From positions 1 to 36,163 of the forward strand of contig JABDAU010000038.1 of assembly GCA_013289045.1 (NCBI GenBank): a stretch of 36,163 nucleotides of DNA. The letters run 5' to 3'. Below, in pieces: positions 27,579-35,765 of this stretch. The DNA is from Bacteroidota bacterium. GTDB lineage: Bacteria; Bacteroidota; Bacteroidia; Sphingobacteriales; Sphingobacteriaceae. The notes beneath the pieces are model-generated. The model saw nothing but the letters and a program-made list of their open reading frames with translations, was not told where the DNA came from and did no database searches. Both the position numbers and the translations under genes were made by a program. Numbering within the stretch: position 1 is the first letter of the stretch; each line of letters begins with the position of its first letter.

Positions 27579-28976
27579 TTAAGATTTACTGGGCTCTTTT
27601 ATCCAAAGATAAAGGCTAAAGCAGATGAGTATATAGATGATAATATTGAACAATGTATGATGATCAATGATCTGCGGCGAACGCTTATTCCAAAAGATAG
27701 CGAGCAGTACAAAACGGATGATATTGATGATCTCGATAGCGACAATACCTGATACCAGAAAAATAATCTTTCGAACTAACGGCTTTGGATATGCGATAAC
27801 GAATGCTGCAAAAAAGCTGATCACGCCCAACCCCAAACAGGAATATACCAGCCGGATGGTGCCGCGCCCGGCAACGAGCAGCTCATAATTATTATTGATA
27901 GCGGTGAATCCAAACATTTTGATAATGGCAGTGCTGGAATCAAGCAGGAATTGCCTAAGCCATTGGATATAGTTAAGATGATCGGCCAAAAATGCGTTAT
28001 AGTTATTCCCCGGACTGGTAAGCCCAAAAAACAGGATGTTAAAATAATAGAATACGAGAAATAATGCCAAAAACGAGAAGACGAACTTTACCGGAGAAAC
28101 CCAATGTTGTGTTTGCTTTGTAAGCCCTTTCTGCCGGTTTATTTCATCTATTTTAATATCTACAACCAGCCTGAACCAGTATCCCTGCAGGAAATGGAAA
28201 ATGGTTCCATCCCGTCCATCTAAAATTCCCAATCTGAAAATAAAACGGTAAATGAAATAGATCATCGGCCTTACATAAAGCGGCAGCTGCCACCATAATT
28301 GCTTCAACCAGGCGGTACGCTCGTCGGGCGATCCCCTGAATTTAGGCTGAATGGTTTGCAAACGGATTTTTTGCATTCGTTCTACTTCCTCATGCGCCAC
28401 CAAATCGCTGTAGCGATTATGCTTTTCTATCCAGAAACGGATATTGTTCTCTTTCAGGTTCTCTTCCAGCAAATGCCCGTCTTTCCAGATCACCGTTTTG
28501 CCCGGTACGATAAAGCGGTGATCCATTGCCTCATTCAAATCAGAATACCCTTTATCAAACCTGAACATTTTGAGCATATAGAACGGATAGTAGCCGCCGT
28601 GCTTGATCCATCTGCCCTTAAAATAATTTTTGCGGCTGAAGTAAATGCCATCAACACCCGCGTAGTCTTCATCCTTAAAGGCCAATAGCTGCGCTTTCAA
28701 TTCAGGTGTTACTACATGGTCGGCATCAAGGCAGATCACCCATGGGGTTTGTATATCGAAGTTTTTAAGGGCGAAATCCCACTGGCGGGGATGATTTTCA
28801 AAAGGATGTGTCAAAACCGTAGCACCGTACGTATTTGCAATAGACAAAGTACTATCCGTACTGCCGGAATCGAGAATGTAAACCTGCGCATCCAACCCGG
28901 TCAATGAATCAAGCAGCCGGGACAAATGGATCTCCTCGTTATAGGTAAGAACGATAAATGAAAAAGTGCTGCTCAA
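27579..28976 (-). CDS. GT2 glycosyltransferase fused to a C-terminal exosortase (XrtY-like)
   Basis: A 465-residue fusion. Residues 1-235 are a family-2 GT-A glycosyltransferase starting FSFIVLTYNEEIHLSRLL, with DSGSTDST and the metal-binding DxD in CLDADHVV, and WLKQLWWQLPLYVRP toward its end. After residue 290 come several membrane helices that carry the exosortase/archaeosortase triad: Cys380 in VYSCLGLGV, Arg421 in INIIRFVLL and His439/His440 in IDHHTLFNI. Exosortases cut C-terminal sorting signals at the inner membrane and sit in exopolysaccharide loci. I recall an exosortase Y class in Bacteroidota with named companion genes, which fits here. The start must be TTG at 28976, because an in-frame TAA lies directly before it and no other early start precedes the catalytic FSFIVLTYNEE. 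It is the last gene of the operon, and no target protein is visible. Confidence 0.87.
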   Translation of the reverse strand: MSSTFSFIVLTYNEEIHLSRLLDSLTGLDAQVYILDSGSTDSTLSIANTYGATVLTHPFENHPRQWDFALKNFDIQTPWVICLDADHVVTPELKAQLLAFKDEDYAGVDGIYFSRKNYFKGRWIKHGGYYPFYMLKMFRFDKGYSDLNEAMDHRFIVPGKTVIWKDGHLLEENLKENNIRFWIEKHNRYSDLVAHEEVERMQKIRLQTIQPKFRGSPDERTAWLKQLWWQLPLYVRPMIYFIYRFIFRLGILDGRDGTIFHFLQGYWFRLVVDIKIDEINRQKGLTKQTQHWVSPVKFVFSFLALFLVFYYFNILFFGLTSPGNNYNAFLADHLNYIQWLRQFLLDSSTAIIKMFGFTAINNNYELLVAGRGTIRLVYSCLGLGVISFFAAFVIAYPKPLVRKIIFLVSGIVAIEIINIIRFVLLAIFWNKRSPQIIDHHTLFNIIIYILICFSLYLWIKEPSKS

Positions 28977-30119
28977 TTAAATGCTTGCTTTTATAACGGT
29001 CTCATACATTTCAATGTAACGCTGCAATATGGCGGCATCATTGAAGTCCTCCTTTATTTTTCCGGGCGCTGCTGCACGGATACGAATGATCTCGTCTTTT
29101 TGTTCGGAGACCGTGTTGATGGCATCGCTAAATAGCTTATCATCCAACCGGCATACCCAACCTAATTTGTTTTTAAATACATAATCCGACAAACCCACAT
29201 TTTCACTAAGCAGCACAGGTGTGCCCACGCTCAGGCTTTCCACCACCACGTTACCAAAGTTCTCATCATGCGATGGCAACACCATTAGGTCGAACCCCGA
29301 CAGATATTCAAACTTATTGCCTGTTTGGAAGCCTACCCAACTTAGCTTATCGCTTATCCCATTTTGCAGGGCTATAGATTTAAGACTTTCTACATACGCG
29401 GCTTCTCCATCGCCGGCTATCGTTAAATGGTAAGGGTGTTTAACATATCTCAATGCATTGAGCAAAATATCCAATCCTTTTTTTTCTTCTATCCGCGAAA
29501 AAAAGACCATTTGCAATTCCTCATGGTCTGAAATTTCTGCCTGCCCTTCTTTACTATTGAAACTAACAAAGTTTGGTATATCAAATATGCCTTTCGTTTT
29601 CACAAGTTTATCTATGGCATTGTATTCGTTTTGCGTAGTGCTATGGATAAAGCTTTTTTGTAGTAAAGGCTTACCCAGGAAACGATGCAGCATCCCTTTT
29701 TTGCCGCTGTTCCTGTTATCGAACGAATAGCTGCTTAACATCCCCCTTGGCGAGATGACTACGAGTTTACCTCTGAATGTAGCGATGAACGCAGAGAGCA
29801 TCGAAACGGTATTCCACCAGCCATGTACGTGCACAACGTCATACTGCCTTACGCTTTTCCAAAGATGTGTGAGCAACGCCGGTGAGAAATGGGTATGATC
29901 TTTTGTGATCCGCTTAAAATACGTAACGGGTACGCCATCTACTTGCTGCTCTGTGCCGGTTGCTACATTAAGTTCTGCAGGGCCGTTGGCTGTAGTTGTT
30001 AGTACGCGCACTTCTACGCCACCTTTAACCAAATGCTCACTCAGCAATGCTACCGATACCGTTGGGCCGCCATACACAAATGCCGGCTTATACGCCGGTG
30101 TGATCTGCAATATTCTCAA
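28977..30119 (-). CDS. GT4-type glycosyltransferase, exosortase-locus associated (XYAG1-like)
   Basis: A 380-residue GT-B glycosyltransferase that would add a sugar to the growing exopolysaccharide unit in the cytoplasm. The N-terminal domain starts MRILQITPAYKPAFVYGGPT. The C-terminal nucleotide-sugar domain has VFFSRIEEKKGLDILLNAL and the ENFGNVVVESLSVGTPVLLS block with the acidic pair that binds the donor. I chose the TTG at 30119, which overlaps the TGA of the polymerase gene in a TTGA arrangement and gives a clean family N-terminus. The longer frame from a TTG at 30185 overlaps by 70 bases and adds a basic stretch without homology-like features. The family name XYAG1 is recalled from protein naming of XrtY loci and not checked. 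Its TAA stop is directly followed, in the same frame, by the TTG of the exosortase fusion. Confidence 0.85.
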   Translation of the reverse strand: MRILQITPAYKPAFVYGGPTVSVALLSEHLVKGGVEVRVLTTTANGPAELNVATGTEQQVDGVPVTYFKRITKDHTHFSPALLTHLWKSVRQYDVVHVHGWWNTVSMLSAFIATFRGKLVVISPRGMLSSYSFDNRNSGKKGMLHRFLGKPLLQKSFIHSTTQNEYNAIDKLVKTKGIFDIPNFVSFNSKEGQAEISDHEELQMVFFSRIEEKKGLDILLNALRYVKHPYHLTIAGDGEAAYVESLKSIALQNGISDKLSWVGFQTGNKFEYLSGFDLMVLPSHDENFGNVVVESLSVGTPVLLSENVGLSDYVFKNKLGWVCRLDDKLFSDAINTVSEQKDEIIRIRAAAPGKIKEDFNDAAILQRYIEMYETVIKASI

Positions 30120-31516
30120 ACCGGTACCAATATGTTTTTTGAGCGTAGTATTTTTGCGATAAGCAGCATGGTGATGTAGCTCCAAACAACATTATTCAAA
30201 ATAAATTCGAAGCTTAAGCCCCGCCAAAAGATCTGGAACAGTCCTGAAAATATCAATGCCGTTCCTAATGTATAGCCGCCAAAAAGCTGTTCGGCCTTTT
30301 GCGAAATCAATTGTACAGCAGCGCCGTAAATGAACAGGCAAATAAATATGCCCAGGGCCCCGCCGGAAAGATAGGCATCTACAATATAAGCCGGTTTTGC
30401 CGATACGGTGGAGTGCGGATTAATAACACCTGCATCGTACACGCGTTGCATCACCAGGTCCTCGGTACTTGGCTTTGATGGCCAGAAAATCCGCGGCACT
30501 ACCACAATAAACGATTGTTTAACCAGATCAAATCCATAAAATTTAACTTTGTCGGGTGTCGATTGTACGTACTCTGTAAACATGTCGATCTCACTCAGTC
30601 GATTAACCAAAAATTCCCAGGTCGTTTGGTCGGCGACGTTTTCCTTATTGAGAACGGCATCAAACGCCTCGCTTCTTGCAGCGTCACTGCTTTCGCCACC
30701 TGTCCAGGCGTTCTGCCTGAAAACAGAAGCATAGGTTGGTAGCACGAGAAACAGGAGCACAAGTGCCGGAATAAAAGTGACCAGGACGATCTTTTTGTAA
30801 GTTGGATATAAAAAAATACCCAATACCAGCACGCTCAATATAATAGGTTCTTTAAAACCCGAGCTTAAAGCAGTGTAAAAATTAAGTCCATACAACACAC
30901 AGCATATAATGGTATTCTGAATTTTTTTAAGCGGGATGGCAAATGCCAGCGCAATTGTACACGCTATAAAACTAAGCGAGCTAAACTGGTTGGAAAATTG
31001 CGAAAGACCCGGAACTTTCAAAAAGATAATAGACAGCGGAAAAGAAAGGATGGCTGACCAAAAGAGCAGGTTAGCGATACTTTCCCCTTCCACTTTTACT
31101 TTTTGTTCTATCGGGTAGTTCATAAACGTAAGGATGCCCGCCATAAATGAGGCATGCGCCAGGCAATAATAGCGCTGGCATTGGGCGGTAAGCTTAAGCT
31201 GGTTCATGTCCAGCAAGCTGTATTCCTGGTGGAAATTGTTATAGCCATACAGATCGAGCAGGTAAAATATAGAGGTGCAGCACATGTATCCCGCAAAAAT
31301 GATCTGTATCAGGAATATCGGGCGCATTACCTGTTCGGCAATCCTCCTGTCTGATGGCAGGGGTTTTAACACCCCCGAATAGGTCATGAAAAATATATAG
31401 AAAGAGCCAAGCCACGCAATGAAATACGAGGTTAAAGGCGAGTCGGTAAACAATAGTGAAATACCCCAAGGTATAAAGAGGGCGATGTATTTTACCGGTG
31501 ATTCGTTATTTTTCAT
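30116..31516 (-). CDS. Wzy-like polysaccharide polymerase (exosortase-associated type)
   Basis: A 466-residue inner-membrane protein with about ten to twelve hydrophobic helices and a large polar loop around residues 265-350 (VFRQNAWTGGESSDAARSEA, VPRIFWPSKPSTEDLVM), the pattern of O-antigen/Wzy polymerases that join repeat units at the periplasmic face. Wzy proteins are too divergent for firm motifs, so the name rests on topology, loop and gene neighbours. I recall a class called exosortase Y-associated Wzy-like protein in the same type of locus. The start is the ATG at 31516 (MKNNESPVKYIALFIPWG). It overlaps the TGA of the FkbM gene as ATGA, so translational coupling is likely. A TTG at 31531 would add only five residues. 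Confidence 0.8.
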   Translation of the reverse strand: MKNNESPVKYIALFIPWGISLLFTDSPLTSYFIAWLGSFYIFFMTYSGVLKPLPSDRRIAEQVMRPIFLIQIIFAGYMCCTSIFYLLDLYGYNNFHQEYSLLDMNQLKLTAQCQRYYCLAHASFMAGILTFMNYPIEQKVKVEGESIANLLFWSAILSFPLSIIFLKVPGLSQFSNQFSSLSFIACTIALAFAIPLKKIQNTIICCVLYGLNFYTALSSGFKEPIILSVLVLGIFLYPTYKKIVLVTFIPALVLLFLVLPTYASVFRQNAWTGGESSDAARSEAFDAVLNKENVADQTTWEFLVNRLSEIDMFTEYVQSTPDKVKFYGFDLVKQSFIVVVPRIFWPSKPSTEDLVMQRVYDAGVINPHSTVSAKPAYIVDAYLSGGALGIFICLFIYGAAVQLISQKAEQLFGGYTLGTALIFSGLFQIFWRGLSFEFILNNVVWSYITMLLIAKILRSKNILVPV

Positions 31517-32361
31517 GCATCCTGCAAGCAAAAAATATTCCCGCCTTCAATATCGGGTACCTGGTTTATCAACTCGCAACCCACGGCAGTGATCTGGTAA
31601 AGCATGTAGCCAAGATCTCGTAAAAAGTCAAAACAATCTTCAATATGCTGCCCGTTTTTCACCCAGTAATTTTTGTCGTATTCGAAAATTACACGCGGTT
31701 TATGTTTGGCGAGTGTTTGTTTAAGACCTTTCAATACATTAAACTCAAATCCCTCCACGTCTATTTTTACCAGTTTCAGTTTTTCTATGTTCTTCACCTC
31801 ATCCAATTCATCCGCAATTTTTATCCTGATCTTCTGGCTTTCACTTCCGGCTGATTGATCGCCCAAACTAAAAGTGCCCTGGTTCCAGTTCGTTTTATCT
31901 ATCGCGTATTCCATCTCGCTTTCACTGTCCGACAAGGCGAAGGGCAGCAGCATAACGTTGGCCACCGTATTCAGGCGCAGGTTTTTAGCCGCTTTTTCGC
32001 GCAAATGGTCAAGCGGCTCAAATCCATAAACGTGTCCTGTGCTGCCTACGGATTGCGCCATACGTAAACTCTGTAAACCGATATTCGCGCCGATATCCAG
32101 CGCTGAATCGCCTGACTTTAACGAAATGCGTATCAGTTTACCGATCTCATTTTCATAAGTACCGCCACTGAAAATACTCCACTCTATGTAACTATCCGGA
32201 TTGGCGTAAATAGCAATATCCTCGTCAACCAGCCATGTTATGGCATCTTTCATGCGCGCTTTCTGCTCAGCCGACAATTTGATTCTGCCGGATAGCCTTT
32301 CTTTTCCGGATAGTTTCCAGTTACGGGTAAAGTTCAGTTTGATCCGGTCACTTCGTTTCAT
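31513..32361 (-). CDS. FkbM-family SAM-dependent methyltransferase
   Basis: A 282-residue cytoplasmic methyltransferase. The SAM-binding motif I is ALDIGANIGLQSLRMAQ, motif II lies near VYGFEPLDHLREKAAKN, and the family's VKIDVEGFEFNVLKGL block (Asp and Glu) follows, then RVIFEYDKNYW. FkbM members O-methylate sugars or other hydroxyls, so this one probably methylates a sugar of the exopolysaccharide. The ATG at 32361 lies within the end of the upstream glycosyltransferase gene (14-base overlap). Its own stop overlaps the polymerase start as ATGA. The sugar acceptor is not predictable. Confidence 0.9.
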   Translation of the reverse strand: MKRSDRIKLNFTRNWKLSGKERLSGRIKLSAEQKARMKDAITWLVDEDIAIYANPDSYIEWSIFSGGTYENEIGKLIRISLKSGDSALDIGANIGLQSLRMAQSVGSTGHVYGFEPLDHLREKAAKNLRLNTVANVMLLPFALSDSESEMEYAIDKTNWNQGTFSLGDQSAGSESQKIRIKIADELDEVKNIEKLKLVKIDVEGFEFNVLKGLKQTLAKHKPRVIFEYDKNYWVKNGQHIEDCFDFLRDLGYMLYQITAVGCELINQVPDIEGGNIFCLQDA

Positions 32362-33505
32362 GTATCAGTTTATTTTCAATTGCCGCTGCAATATGCTCAA
32401 AATTCCACGGCGCGATCAGTTTTTTCGAAGCCCTGCCCAATCCTGCAAGTTTTTCTTTCGATCGCGTAAGCATTTCTAAAGATAAAGTTAATTCGCTTTT
32501 ATTACCGGCCGCAAATGTTTTACCATTATCAGGTGTAACCAAATCCACAGCGCAACCGCATTTGTCCGAAACTAAAACCGCTTTTCCGCAGGCCATAGCT
32601 TCGTTCACCGCTAATCCCCAGGTTTCGCCCGGCCCTTCGGATGGCAGGCAAAAAAGATCGCAAGCCTGGTAAACGACCGGTATGTACGACTGATTTTGAA
32701 ACGGCATAAAATGAATGCTTTTATATTTGGCAGCTTTGTTGAGTAACTCAATTTCCAGTATACCGCTACCCACAAATAAAAGGTGAATATCCGGTTTATT
32801 CATTGCTAAAAAAACATCCAGCAATAGCATCGGGTCTTTTTTCGCTTCAAATTTCCCGGCAAAAAGTATTAGGAGATCATTTTCGCCAATGCCCAGGTTC
32901 TTTCTCAATTGCCCCACTTCTGCATCTCTATCCTGCCCAAACCTGTCGTTATCTATGGCATGCGGTGCAAAACTTAACTGATCATCCCGCAACCCGCAAT
33001 ATTTAAAATAGGCCTTATTATTTGTACCGACATAAAATGCGTGATCCACATGTTGATATAGCCATCGCAAACGCAGCTTTCTTAATAATGTTTTAATGGG
33101 ATTTTGTTTATCCAGCAAGGTCGAATCGCCCCTGAAATAAACCGGGATTTTATTTTTAAAGTAACGGATTGCTTGCAGATGACTTTCATAGGCCCATCCG
33201 AAAACCAATACGGTGTCAGCCTGCCATTGCTTTATTTGTTTGATGAGATCTGGATTAATTATTCCTTTAGTATGGTGCGAGCCGGGTTTAGTAGAAATGT
33301 TCCTGACCGCCTCGTAAGCATAACCATCCAGCAACGGAATATCCCAATCGATCTGCTGTTTAAAACCGTGATCGTATTTCTCCCCTATCGTTTGTCCAAG
33401 CGTATAAAAAACCTTTATATCGATTTGCTTCCGCTCACTTAACAGCCTGAATACAGGGGCGTAATATTGTATGGGATGTGTTGTGATGATAGCAAGCTTA
33501 CGCAT
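32348..33505 (-). CDS. GT4-type glycosyltransferase
   Basis: A 385-residue GT-B glycosyltransferase. The N-terminal domain opens with KLAIITTHPIQYYAPVFRLL, a start typical of a subgroup of polysaccharide-locus enzymes. The donor-binding domain carries ILFAGKFEAKKDPMLLLDVF and the EGPGETWGLAVNEAMACGKAVLVS block, with the conserved Glu residues of GT4. It has no signal peptide and is cytosolic or membrane-associated. Donor and acceptor cannot be predicted. The ATG at 33505 shares one base with the preceding gene's stop (TGATG), so the genes are translationally coupled. Confidence 0.88.
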   Translation of the reverse strand: MRKLAIITTHPIQYYAPVFRLLSERKQIDIKVFYTLGQTIGEKYDHGFKQQIDWDIPLLDGYAYEAVRNISTKPGSHHTKGIINPDLIKQIKQWQADTVLVFGWAYESHLQAIRYFKNKIPVYFRGDSTLLDKQNPIKTLLRKLRLRWLYQHVDHAFYVGTNNKAYFKYCGLRDDQLSFAPHAIDNDRFGQDRDAEVGQLRKNLGIGENDLLILFAGKFEAKKDPMLLLDVFLAMNKPDIHLLFVGSGILEIELLNKAAKYKSIHFMPFQNQSYIPVVYQACDLFCLPSEGPGETWGLAVNEAMACGKAVLVSDKCGCAVDLVTPDNGKTFAAGNKSELTLSLEMLTRSKEKLAGLGRASKKLIAPWNFEHIAAAIENKLIHETK

Positions 33506-34806
33506 CAGGCAGGGACGTTTTTTGCGGTTGAATGACCGGATAGTACTTTATCAAATAGCTGGCACTGGGCGGATGTCATATGTTTCGCCGAATATTTTTC
33601 TTCGGCGGCTGTATTGTAGGTTGGCGTAGCCATATTGCCGGTCGCAACCTGTTTCATAAAATCGATCAGCGCAGACTGTTCTACATTCTCATAATCATAA
33701 ACATGCTCAGCACCGAACTCCTGCAAAATGCCTATAGCCGAACTATTTTTGTTGAATATCGCCAGCAACGGCTTTTGCGTGAGCAGGTATGGAAATATTT
33801 TCGATGCCGTATATTTGGGATCATCCGAGCCGGGGATAAACAATGCATCGGCCTGCTGCAAAGTAAGCAACGTGTGGTAATAGCTTATTCGGTCGGTTAG
33901 CTCTGTTACATATTGCTCAACGCCATATTGTTTTGCCAGCGGGATGATCGTTTGCGTGCCCAAACCGGCAGGCGCATAGCTGGTGCCGATGAAATATAGC
34001 TTTAAGTTACCGAAAACCTCAGGCGAATTTGCTAACCCTTCTTTCAACGCAGCAAATAGCGGTGTAATAGCTTTATGCATATCATTCCCACCCCGCCCGA
34101 CGTATACGATATTTTTAGATTCACTGTCCAGTAGCGATTGAAAACGCTGGCGGTTATCCGCTGCGATTTTAAGATCAGGCGCAAAAGCCCCGAAGGTTAT
34201 AGTTGATGCCGGGACAGCCGTTATCTCCGGGTAGCGTTGCTTTAATGTGGTGATGTAATCTTCGGAAACACTGATCAACCCACCCACACTTTTCATCGCC
34301 TTAGGCTCAAGCAGCTTGTTCAATCGGTAAGAAAACCAATATTTGGGGGGACGTTGATACTTTGGTTTATCCCGGTAATAGTCAGAGTGCCAGGGATCCT
34401 GCATATCGATCACATAAGGTATATCGAAACGCTTTTTCCAATATACTCCTAATATGCATATCGGGAATTGTGTAGTGGAGAAATAAATAAGATCAAATTG
34501 CTGTGCTTTAAGCAGTCGGTTCACTTCTTTACGATAAAACCAAAGGGAACGCAGCGCAATGCTTCCCAGGCCAAATTTGGCCGTCAGGCTTTTTGAAAAT
34601 GCATTAACGTAATGGGTCTTTATACCTGCCGGAACACTTTCAGTAAGCAACTCGTCCTTAGCCATATCCACAAATTGCGGATTAACACACACCACCTCGG
34701 CATCCCATCCAAAATCTGCAAAATAAGGCAGACTCATGCGTACACGCTGCATATCCGCCGCATTTACCGGTGGAAAATAAGGCGATATGATGAGCACCTT
34801 TTTCAT
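33505..34806 (-). CDS. GT-B fold glycosyltransferase
   Basis: A 433-residue glycosyltransferase of the GT4-like kind. The start MKKVLIISPYFPPVNAADMQ is typical. The N-terminal acceptor domain contains DLIYFSTTQFPICILGVYWK and YVIDMQDPWHSDYY. The donor domain holds NIVYVGRGGNDMHKAITPL and ADALFIPGSDDPKYTASKIFPYLLTQKPLLAI. The E-x7-E motif of GT4 is not clear, so the family fit is looser than for its neighbours. The ATG at 34806 overlaps the stop of the preceding gene as ATGA, which decides it over a GTG at 34824. The substrates are unknown, and a role in the exopolysaccharide repeat unit is inferred from the operon. Confidence 0.82.
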   Translation of the reverse strand: MKKVLIISPYFPPVNAADMQRVRMSLPYFADFGWDAEVVCVNPQFVDMAKDELLTESVPAGIKTHYVNAFSKSLTAKFGLGSIALRSLWFYRKEVNRLLKAQQFDLIYFSTTQFPICILGVYWKKRFDIPYVIDMQDPWHSDYYRDKPKYQRPPKYWFSYRLNKLLEPKAMKSVGGLISVSEDYITTLKQRYPEITAVPASTITFGAFAPDLKIAADNRQRFQSLLDSESKNIVYVGRGGNDMHKAITPLFAALKEGLANSPEVFGNLKLYFIGTSYAPAGLGTQTIIPLAKQYGVEQYVTELTDRISYYHTLLTLQQADALFIPGSDDPKYTASKIFPYLLTQKPLLAIFNKNSSAIGILQEFGAEHVYDYENVEQSALIDFMKQVATGNMATPTYNTAAEEKYSAKHMTSAQCQLFDKVLSGHSTAKNVPA

Positions 34807-35765
34807 TTGCCGAGCCGTTTCCACCAGCGGTTTTGTTTTAGCTTTTCACGCGCCTCGCTCCAGTCGCATAGCTCATCTACCACATCATAAAACCCCAATT
34901 GTGATGGCGGCATATCGTTATTTTCAACGTGCTTGATGATCCCGGGCAAATTCTCGTAAAAACTTTTTGTACGATAAGGCGGATGCAGCGACCATAGGCC
35001 ATTACTACTGCCTAAAATATCAATCCGTTTCAGGTTATTTTCACGCATAAATGTCGAGATCAAATGTTCTGGAAGATCCGCATTCGAGTTACCCTCTACT
35101 ATCGCTTTAATTTGGCTGCGCAGGTTTGGTTTCGTCAGGCTTAATTTCTGTGTTTGAAAAACTGACCTGTCCAGCATAAAGATCCGCGTACTCATTTCGC
35201 TAAAGCGGAAAGTGTGAGATGCTATCTTTTCCCATCCTGATTGCCCAATCAACATACCATTCGGATGTAGTGGCCCGGCAAGAGGGGAAACTGTGAAATA
35301 TTGCGGATCAGATCGTAAAAGTTCAATAGCTTCATTTATCCAGGATTGACTGCCGCCGCCCAACAACATATCAGCATCCAAATGAAAAACAATATCATTG
35401 GTCGCGCTTAGTAAACCAAAAAAATAAGCATAAAACGGCCCACCCCTGAAGTCTTTTACAGGCATACTTTTAGTACCGAAAAAATATTCGGCTGTTTTAG
35501 CCATGCTTTCATTGGAATAATCCACCGGGACGATCCTGGCTTTATTGTAGGATGAACGGATCTCGTTTTCCAAAAACACATTCAATAACCCGCTATATTT
35601 CTGCCACCCTTCAGCAAATCGGCCTTTACCGGGTTGTGTATCAACCGTCAATACAACTTCGTCGACCTGGGGCGCGAGGATTTGCAACTGATGCGGTAAA
35701 ATGTACCGCACATGCTGATAATCGCCGGGGGCAAGATTTATTTGCAAGCTAACGGCTGGTTTCAA
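34803..35765 (-). CDS. GT-A-like glycosyltransferase of unknown specificity
   Basis: A 320-residue cytosolic protein. The DxD motif in VFHLDADMLLGGG, preceded by GGPFYAYFFGLLSATND, marks a GT-A nucleotide-sugar site. The early part, SLQINLAPGDYQHVRYILPHQL, is distinctive and probably typical of a small uncharacterised family. There is no signal or membrane segment. The start is a TTG at 35765, and a second TTG at 35747, just behind the preceding stop, is possible. No ATG precedes the conserved region. The gene overlaps its upstream neighbour by 17 bases and ends with ATGA into the next. A role in assembling the polysaccharide unit is inferred. Confidence 0.75.
   Translation of the reverse strand: MKPAVSLQINLAPGDYQHVRYILPHQLQILAPQVDEVVLTVDTQPGKGRFAEGWQKYSGLLNVFLENEIRSSYNKARIVPVDYSNESMAKTAEYFFGTKSMPVKDFRGGPFYAYFFGLLSATNDIVFHLDADMLLGGGSQSWINEAIELLRSDPQYFTVSPLAGPLHPNGMLIGQSGWEKIASHTFRFSEMSTRIFMLDRSVFQTQKLSLTKPNLRSQIKAIVEGNSNADLPEHLISTFMRENNLKRIDILGSSNGLWSLHPPYRTKSFYENLPGIIKHVENNDMPPSQLGFYDVVDELCDWSEAREKLKQNRWWKRLGK

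Noticed and set aside
30120..30185. Longer N-terminus for the XYAG1-like glycosyltransferase from a TTG at 30185
   Set aside because: It overlaps the polymerase gene by 70 bases and adds a His/Lys-rich stretch before the normal GT4 start. The TTGA overlap start is more natural.
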